Assembly: GCA_938045445.1 (NCBI GenBank)
Contig: CALIMM010000014.1
Span: 62,001 to 126,000 of the forward strand
DNA length: 64,000 nucleotides
Reading direction: 5' to 3'
From: an uncultured Candidatus Saccharibacteria bacterium
Lineage (GTDB): Bacteria > Patescibacteriota > Saccharimonadia > Saccharimonadales > Saccharimonadaceae
In this document: positions 58,531-64,000 of the stretch, one piece after another
Position numbering within the stretch: position 1 is the first letter of the stretch
Layout: each line of letters opens with the position of its first letter
Notes under the pieces: model-generated
Databases searched by the model: none
Seen by the model: only the letters and a program-made list of their open reading frames with translations
Told to the model about the DNA's origin: nothing
Position numbers and translations under genes: made by a program

Positions 58531-59664
58531 TTATCCCTCACCCTTAATCTTTTCCACCAGTTTGGCCAGTGGCTTGGTAGAGTCTTCGCGGGCGCGGGCG
58601 TTGTGCTCGAGGTAGTCGTCGAGTAGGACTTTGCAGCAGCCAGCAATGGGGATGGAGATGAGCCCACCGATGATGCCAAAGATGTAGAGGCCGATGGTGA
58701 TGGCAACAAGGACAACTAGTGGCGTGAGATCAATTTTGCGCGACTGAATGGTGGGTGAGATGAAGTTATTCTCGATCTGCTGGTAGATGATGAAAAATGC
58801 CGCAAAGATGAGGCCACCTGGCAAGGCATTAAAGGCAAGCAAGAGGGAGATCATTACCCCAGCAATCGTCGCGCCAAACATAGGAATGAGCGCCAAGACG
58901 AAGGTCACGGCAATGGTAACGAGCGCAAGGTTGCTCGGAATAGTCGAGAAAAAGAGGCTCAGGACAAAGACTGCTGCCCCAGCAAAGAGGGCGCCAATGC
59001 CTGAGATGGTGAGCTGACCCGTCACATAGCCTGCTACCACCGCATGCATGCGGTGGGCGACCTTCTTGTGGCGCTCCATCGTAGATTGGTCGCGGTAGAA
59101 CCCCCAAAAGCGCTCTGCCCAGGCTGGCCCTTCCGTCAGCATCAAGAAGGTGAGGACGAGCACTAAGAACCCTGAGCCGACTGCAGAGAAGACAGAGCTA
59201 ATGCCGGCAAGGAGGTTGCCGCTAAGGCCACGCGTCCAGGACTCGACACTGCTGCGAGCACTCTCCACTACTTGATCCACCTGCGCTTGGATATGATACT
59301 GCTCGGCAAAGGCACCAAAGCTATGCCACTGCTCGCCCGCTGTGTGGACCATCCCCGGCAGGGCATCGACAAACTTGCTCGTCTGCTGGACGATGGGCGG
59401 TACCACGAGCACAAGAACCACCCCAAGTAGTGCCACGATGCTAATGAAGGCGAGGGCAGTGCTGAGTGTGCGGCTGCGATTTGGCAAGCGCTCGACGATG
59501 GCATTGACCGGCCCATTGAGCGCCAGCGCGAGGAACCCCGCTGTACCAATCATAATCAAGGCAGTCTGCGCCAGGTAAATCGCGAGGATCGCAAATGCAA
59601 AACCAATTACTACCAGCCAAAACCGCACAAAGGTCTTTGTATCTATCTCTATTCGTACTCTCAT
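58531..59664 (-). CDS. AI-2E/PerM-family membrane transporter
   Basis: A 377-residue protein of the AI-2E exporter superfamily, which includes PerM-like proteins and Na+/H+ antiporters. Two N-terminal helices (residues 12-55) and one at 68-90 are followed by a large helical outer domain (95-160), then five more helices; LIPMFGATIAGVMISLL and IENNFISPTIQSRKIDLTPL (in part) near residue 270-300 are the family signature. The substrate is unknown. TATACT (59677-59672, minus) lies seven bases before the ATG, so leaderless. Confidence 0.9.
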   Translation of the reverse strand: MRVRIEIDTKTFVRFWLVVIGFAFAILAIYLAQTALIMIGTAGFLALALNGPVNAIVERLPNRSRTLSTALAFISIVALLGVVLVLVVPPIVQQTSKFVDALPGMVHTAGEQWHSFGAFAEQYHIQAQVDQVVESARSSVESWTRGLSGNLLAGISSVFSAVGSGFLVLVLTFLMLTEGPAWAERFWGFYRDQSTMERHKKVAHRMHAVVAGYVTGQLTISGIGALFAGAAVFVLSLFFSTIPSNLALVTIAVTFVLALIPMFGATIAGVMISLLLAFNALPGGLIFAAFFIIYQQIENNFISPTIQSRKIDLTPLVVLVAITIGLYIFGIIGGLISIPIAGCCKVLLDDYLEHNARAREDSTKPLAKLVEKIKGEG

Positions 59665-59671
59665 GGTCTTT

Positions 59672-59677
59672 AGTATA
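59672..59677 (-). promoter_or_regulatory. -10 of the AI-2E-type gene
   Basis: TATACT on the minus strand, seven bases before ATG 59664. Confidence 0.7.
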
Positions 59678-59721
59678 CCACAATTTGCTGGTCGGTGAGC
59701 GATGGGTGGCTGATGCCAGCA

Positions 59722-62217
59722 TTACTCGAATGGAGCGGGAGTAGATGACTCAGTTGGTGCTGAGGGTTGAGTAGCCTGCGACTGCTGTGACGGTAGTGGA
59801 TCAGCTGGCGATGAAGACTGTGCTGCTGGCTGCACCATAGGCGCCTGCGCTGGTGTAACTTGCTGAGCTGGTGGATATGGTTGAGGTTGAGGCTGAGGCG
59901 GATAATATGGTTGCTGGATGGGTGGTTGTGGCTGACCTGTGTAGCCAACGGGTGGTTGCCCAGGCTGCGCTGTTGGCCCTAATGGGTAGGGGTAACGCGG
60001 CTGAGTAGAGTTCTTCTTGCGGGTGCCAGCCCAGATAGCGAAGCCAATTACTGCAATCGCGACCACGATAATTACCATAAAGCAGATGATAAGTATGACA
60101 ACCGTACTACGTTCGCTTGATGTGAGCGGAGTGTAGGAGTAATCGATGCTAGTATCAGGATTTGTACTTGGGTCTGCATTGCGAGCATCTGGGCTAGGTG
60201 TTGTAGTCTGGTCGGTTTCATCTCGTGGTTGATTCTGGGCGGTTGATAGGAATTTTGTTACAAGATAATTACCTGGGTATTTGCTATTGAGGCTACTAAA
60301 TGACCGTGCTGCAGCGCTGTAGCGCCCAGCAACAAATTCATCGATACCCGTCTGCCATAGTTTGGTGAGTTCACCATTAGTGGCAATGGAGACACGCTGC
60401 TTGGTTGCCATAGTTTGTGCGTCTTGTGCATCTCGGGCAATACCGCTACCAAAGCACGATTCTTCTTTCGTGCATGATTCTCGCGCATATGTTGTGATAC
60501 CAACTTGCTCACCCTTCGCATTAAAAGCAGGGCCGCCACTACTGCCAGAAGAGATCTCGGTAGTAGTCAAAATAAGCGAGTGCCCGCCGCCATCACGCAG
60601 TGTCCTGCTTGTCGTACCAGTAGAAACGGTGGGTATGGTGCGAGACTGCTTAGTGCTAATGCCACCATCAACAAGCGCTGGGTACCCTACTGCAGTAATG
60701 CGGTCGCCGTTTTGGACTGAGCTGAGCGACGACAGCTGCTGGATCGTTGGGAATGTACCGCTCATCTTGAGGAGTGCAACGTCGGTATATCGAGACGAGA
60801 GATCGACATCACCTGTATCAACTTCTTTGTCAATGAGTGTCGCAGTTTTGTTGGTGGCAGATTTTTGCCAGGTACTTTCTTCTGTAAGGCGGATTGGATC
60901 ATCAGATGTCTGGATAACGTAGTCGGTGCGACTGTTGCTTACTGTAATGTTGGACTTTGGCACAAGCTGCAGATAGGCTATCAGCTTTTGGGCGGCAGCC
61001 ATATCATTGTTTTCGACTTGGCTGATAAGCTCGCGTATCTGCGTCTCAGTTGCATAACCCGCTCCAGTGACAAATTGGATATAGTTGTCCCACTCTTGTT
61101 GGGAGGTTGGAAAGGCGTTGGCAAGGAGATCAGTATCGGTTGTTTCGACAACGTGGCCATTAGTGACAACAACGCCATCCGATGACACAATCGACCCACT
61201 CCCAATGCCACCATTACAAGCCTTTGCTAGTGTGAGCGTATTACTCTGGACACGAAAGGTGAGGCGAGCACAGCGCATTGCACCAACTCTAACTGTTGCT
61301 AACTGATTTTTTGCTACCACACTGAGCATAATGTCGTCGCCGACTGTGCCGTGGATGTTAGCTGTGTCGGTTGGTGTATTGGCTGCAGCTAGGCGTGCGA
61401 TCACGGGCTGGCTAGAAGATAGCGCACCGTCCTGTGGCTGCGTGTAGGAGACGCGAGAGATTACATTTTGCCAGGTAGTGAGCGCATCGCGGTCATTGGC
61501 AGGTAGGTTGGTTACGGCAAGCCAGTATGGTCGGTCGTGCTGGACGGTTAGGTAGTAGTAGGATTGTCGCCAGATAGTGAGCTGACCATTAAGAGCTTTG
61601 AGGCGATGTTTGACGTGAAGCTCACGATATTTTTTGCCTGCGATAGTAATAGCGCGTTCGTTGATCTCATCATCACGTCCAGCATGAGCAAGGCTTTTGC
61701 GTTTCTCTTGCGTGATGATGTCAAGGTTAGACTTCCCCTTGTACTCAGGGATGCTGTCTTTGCTACCGAAGTAATTTTTGTTACGGTTAGCGGTAATAGT
61801 AAGTTGTGACTGCTGCGCAGCGGCTGGCTGTGGTGTACTAGACGTCTTGTTAGTGAGGTGTAGGGTAATGATGCCGTAGTTGCGTGCCTCTTGGAGTTGA
61901 TCGCCATTATATGTTTGTCCCTGAAATGTTCCTGGCTCACTGTTGGGATTTTGGACAATCCCCTCTGCTGTCATAACTCCTGGGTCGTACTCTAGACTAA
62001 AACCCAACTGTGAGGTGATGCGACGCTGCTGCGTTTGGGTATTTGTCTTGGTAAGAAGGTCGATTGTTTTTTTGCGGCCATTGGGTGACTGAGCACTTGG
62101 CTGCGATACCAAATAGAGAGCAATAATACTCCCTACAAGCAGGGCAATGCTCACACCAAGTGCAACAAAAAGCACCGGGCGTCGCCGCCCCTTAAAAATA
62201 GAAAAACGATGTGTCAT
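59722..62217 (-). CDS. large membrane-tethered trypsin-like serine protease
   Basis: An 831-residue protein. Helix 1 (residues 15-38) anchors it; a domain of about 290 residues outside the cell follows, then a trypsin-like domain with His in VVTNGHVVE (near 355), Asp in YTDVALLKM (near 479) and Ser in ISSGSSGGPAF (near 560). About 80 residues separate the triad parts as an insert between His and Asp (near 370-460). A tetratricopeptide-like helix pair, a second membrane helix (704-729) and a Pro/Gln-rich tail of about 95 residues end it. Both ends would be cytoplasmic and the protease extracellular. A host-contact or surface-processing role is inference. TATAGT is eight bases before ATG 62217. 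Confidence 0.88.
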   Translation of the reverse strand: MTHRFSIFKGRRRPVLFVALGVSIALLVGSIIALYLVSQPSAQSPNGRKKTIDLLTKTNTQTQQRRITSQLGFSLEYDPGVMTAEGIVQNPNSEPGTFQGQTYNGDQLQEARNYGIITLHLTNKTSSTPQPAAAQQSQLTITANRNKNYFGSKDSIPEYKGKSNLDIITQEKRKSLAHAGRDDEINERAITIAGKKYRELHVKHRLKALNGQLTIWRQSYYYLTVQHDRPYWLAVTNLPANDRDALTTWQNVISRVSYTQPQDGALSSSQPVIARLAAANTPTDTANIHGTVGDDIMLSVVAKNQLATVRVGAMRCARLTFRVQSNTLTLAKACNGGIGSGSIVSSDGVVVTNGHVVETTDTDLLANAFPTSQQEWDNYIQFVTGAGYATETQIRELISQVENNDMAAAQKLIAYLQLVPKSNITVSNSRTDYVIQTSDDPIRLTEESTWQKSATNKTATLIDKEVDTGDVDLSSRYTDVALLKMSGTFPTIQQLSSLSSVQNGDRITAVGYPALVDGGISTKQSRTIPTVSTGTTSRTLRDGGGHSLILTTTEISSGSSGGPAFNAKGEQVGITTYARESCTKEESCFGSGIARDAQDAQTMATKQRVSIATNGELTKLWQTGIDEFVAGRYSAAARSFSSLNSKYPGNYLVTKFLSTAQNQPRDETDQTTTPSPDARNADPSTNPDTSIDYSYTPLTSSERSTVVILIICFMVIIVVAIAVIGFAIWAGTRKKNSTQPRYPYPLGPTAQPGQPPVGYTGQPQPPIQQPYYPPQPQPQPYPPAQQVTPAQAPMVQPAAQSSSPADPLPSQQSQATQPSAPTESSTPAPFE

Positions 62218-62225
62218 GATGACAC

Positions 62226-62231
62226 ACTATA
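62226..62231 (-). promoter_or_regulatory. -10 of the protease gene
   Basis: TATAGT on the minus strand, eight bases before ATG 62217, in an ACACACTA-rich stretch. Confidence 0.55.
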
Positions 62232-62372
62232 ACACACCGTAGCACACTATGCCATAACTGAGAGCGCTTTAATTATTAATCGGCCGGATTATCAACTCTT
62301 GCCTGTAAAAAGTGTGGTATTTATCATTGAAAATGAAATATAACTACGGGTGGCCTGGTTACTTTAGTGTGC

Positions 62373-62597
62373 TTACTCTACAATCACCGTCATCCGCACC
62401 ATCAAGCACAGCAAGACAAGTCCTGTGCCAGCCAGCACTGAGACGGCGATGGTCATGCGGTTGGGGTAGTAGTCAATGGTCTTGGGTTGCTTGGCGTGGT
62501 GTGATGAGGGGTGGGTGGTTGGTGTGCTAGTGCGCTTTGATGATTTTTTGGCTACTGCCTTGGTTTTGGTTACAGTGGTGTGTGGAGCTTTTGTCAT
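62373..62597 (-). CDS. small single-pass membrane protein
   Basis: A 74-residue protein: a basic, Thr/Lys/His-rich cytoplasmic half (KTKAVAKKSSKRTSTPTTH), then one membrane helix at about residues 49-70 (TIAVSVLAGTGLVLLCLMV). No family recognised. TATACT on the minus strand (62609-62604) ends six bases before ATG 62597, the leaderless arrangement of real genes here. It is divergent from the P-type ATPase gene, 72 bases apart, but no direct link is shown. Confidence 0.65.
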   Translation of the reverse strand: MTKAPHTTVTKTKAVAKKSSKRTSTPTTHPSSHHAKQPKTIDYYPNRMTIAVSVLAGTGLVLLCLMVRMTVIVE

Positions 62598-62603
62598 GGC
62601 TCT

Positions 62604-62609
62604 AGTATA
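62604..62609 (-). promoter_or_regulatory. -10 of the small membrane protein gene
   Basis: TATACT on the minus strand, six bases before ATG 62597. Confidence 0.65.
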
Positions 62610-62654
62610 CGCCGATGCGTGGTAATTTGTCCAGAACGCTTATGCTTGGTGTGC

Positions 62655-62660
62655 TATAAT
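62655..62660 (+). promoter_or_regulatory. extended -10 of the P-type ATPase gene
   Basis: TGcTATAAT, nine bases before ATG 62670. Confidence 0.75.
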
Positions 62661-62669
62661 AGATCTATT

Positions 62670-64000
62670 ATGACATACCATGCCAAGACTCCTCAGCAGA
62701 CGATGGCCGACCTATCGTCTAGCGTCCGTGGCCTCGATGACACTGTTGTGGCTGAGCGGCTGGAACACTACGGCCCTAATATTATCCGCGTTGTGCACGA
62801 ACCACTGTGGCGGCGGCTCATCAAGCCATTTTGCTCGGTGTTTATGCTGGTGCTGTTTGCGGCAGCGGCGATTAGCTTCTTCCACCAGGCGGTGGTGGAT
62901 GGGTTGATTATCTTAGCGATTATTGTGGTGAGTGCACTGATCGATTACACGCAGCAGCTCTCTACCGAGCGTATCATTCGCTCGTTGCAAAAGAAAGCTC
63001 CCTTGCAGGTGCGCGTCCGTCGGCACGAAGGGGAGCAATCGCTTGATGCTGAGCAGCTTGTGCCAGGTGATGTGATCATCGTGGAAGAGGGCGATAAGAT
63101 TCCGGCCGATGCGCGAGTGCTCGAGGCGCGCTCGCTCCGAGTGGACGAATCGCAGCTGACGGGCGAGTCGCTCCCGATCGAGAAAAACAGCGCAACTTTA
63201 CCAATGGCAACGGCGCTCTATGAGCGGCGAAATTGTTTGTATCAGGGGTCGTTTGTGATTGGTGGCAGTGCGCTTGCTATTGTGACGGCAACTGGGAATG
63301 CAACTGAGTATGGCAAACTCGCCGCCCTCTCGGGTCAGCCACGCGAGGCAAGCCCGGTGGAGCGGACGATTGATAAGCTGGTGAGCCAAATCATCATCGT
63401 TGTGCTAGTGGCATCAGTGGTGGCACTGGGGTTAGCGCTATGGCGTGGCATGGAATTCACCGCAGCGCTGCAGTTTGTGATAGCACTTGCCGTTAGTGCA
63501 GTGCCGGAGGGTTTGCCAGTAGCAATATCGGTGATTTTGGCTATTGGTATGCAGCGGATGGCGCGGCGCAAGGCACTGGTGCGGACGATGGCGGCAATTG
63601 AGACAATTGGCGTCGTGACGACAATCGCTACAGACAAGACGGGCACCCTCACGCGCAACAAACTCACTGTCCAGGCCGTCTGGGCGCCAGGCAATCGCAC
63701 CGAGCCACTGCTCCAGACATTGGCTGGCAGCACCTTGCCCAATAGCCGAAGCAAGATGTATGACCCGCTTGATCGAGCCTTTGCCGCCTATTGCAACGAG
63801 CAGCGCGTCTCGCGGCCGCAGCGCCGAGCAGGTTTGATGCTCTTTCCCTTTGAACACAAGCTGGCGATGAGTGGCACGCTCCAAGCAGTTGGCACTGGGC
63901 AATATCGTCTGTGTGTGAAGGGTGCACCGGAGGCAATTATTCGCCATGCCCGGCTTTCGAGTGCGGATAAGCGCGCGACGCTCCAGGCTTTGCAGCAGCT
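62670..64000 (+). CDS. P-type cation-transporting ATPase (cut by window edge)
   Basis: The first 443 codons are inside the window and the frame runs open to the last base. Order: cation-ATPase N-terminal region, helices 1-2 (about residues 50-90), actuator loop with DESQLTGESLPIEK, helices 3-4 with SAVPEGLPVAIS, the phosphorylated Asp in ATDKTGTLTRNKL (near residue 320), and the start of the nucleotide domain with LMFPFEHKLAMSG and LCVKGAPEAI. PEGLP in helix 4 is typical of P2-type calcium-like pumps rather than heavy-metal pumps. The C-terminal transport helices are outside, so the ion cannot be stated firmly. Confidence 0.93.
   Translation, partial: MTYHAKTPQQTMADLSSSVRGLDDTVVAERLEHYGPNIIRVVHEPLWRRLIKPFCSVFMLVLFAAAAISFFHQAVVDGLIILAIIVVSALIDYTQQLSTERIIRSLQKKAPLQVRVRRHEGEQSLDAEQLVPGDVIIVEEGDKIPADARVLEARSLRVDESQLTGESLPIEKNSATLPMATALYERRNCLYQGSFVIGGSALAIVTATGNATEYGKLAALSGQPREASPVERTIDKLVSQIIIVVLVASVVALGLALWRGMEFTAALQFVIALAVSAVPEGLPVAISVILAIGMQRMARRKALVRTMAAIETIGVVTTIATDKTGTLTRNKLTVQAVWAPGNRTEPLLQTLAGSTLPNSRSKMYDPLDRAFAAYCNEQRVSRPQRRAGLMLFPFEHKLAMSGTLQAVGTGQYRLCVKGAPEAIIRHARLSSADKRATLQALQQ

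Overview
The window looks like a piece of a Saccharibacteria (TM7)-type genome from the Candidate Phyla Radiation; this is inferred from gene content, not from a search. Supporting signs are a MurT/GatD pair for peptidoglycan amidation, type IV pilin genes, a short HrcA, a membrane-anchored Clp ATPase, salvage-type genes instead of long biosynthetic operons, and very compact spacing. TGA is used as a normal stop (guanylate kinase, hrcA), which argues against the UGA=Gly lineages (Gracilibacteria, Absconditabacteria). A striking genome-wide trait is that many start codons lie 6-9 bases downstream of a TATAAT-like -10 box, so most first genes appear to be transcribed as leaderless mRNAs. This rule was used to correct many start codons.

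Layout. 0-5.6 kb: Nudix and SDR genes, a broken gene, an N-terminally truncated lepA, a guanylate kinase and an LssY_C membrane protein. 5.9-6.9 kb: two unrecognised small proteins sharing a YIPxQCxxCP motif. 7.1-11.5 kb: heat-shock locus hrcA-grpE-(membrane protein)-dnaK with three CIRCE operators. 11.5-15.5 kb (minus): FKBP, a speD/DUF4178/membrane-SpeE cluster, and a membrane-anchored protein. 15.9-26.8 kb: a P-loop kinase, a pilin, HdeD-like, GT39-like and OpgC-like membrane proteins, gatD-murT, and a membrane-anchored Clp ATPase with a small membrane partner. 26.8-28.4 kb: tRNA-Gly followed by a two-gene cassette between 53-bp inverted repeats. 28.5-37.4 kb: sugar transferase, tgt and yhhQ (queuosine salvage), MFS transporter, an HTH-MurA fusion, glyA. 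37.4-42.4 kb (minus): pilin and minor-pilin genes, murB, folD. 42.5-46.2 kb: TM2 protein, a HEAT-like immunity candidate, a divergent response regulator/histidine kinase pair. 46.2-55.6 kb: tRNA-Glu with a Nudix cargo gene, GNAT, GH5 glucanase, ybaB-recR, lytic transglycosylase, DHH phosphoesterase and cysS. 55.7-58.4 kb: five small orphan genes that look like immunity or accessory genes. 58.5-64 kb: AI-2E-type exporter, a large membrane-tethered trypsin-like protease, and the start of a P-type cation ATPase.

The most interesting signal is regulatory. The murA homologue carries an N-terminal XRE-type DNA-binding domain, and a perfect palindrome, ATATATCA(4)TGATATAT, lies inside its own promoter. 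The same palindrome lies over the promoter of murB, 5.4 kb away. I saw no third full copy by eye. This suggests that MurA itself is the repressor of the first two committed steps of peptidoglycan precursor synthesis.

Eight tRNA genes were found: Arg-CCG, Gly-TCC, Arg-TCT, His-GTG, Lys-CTT, Arg-TCG, Glu-CTC, all with encoded CCA, which is seven isoacceptors in total at seven loci (the count of loci is seven). No rRNA, CRISPR array, insertion sequence or transposase was seen.
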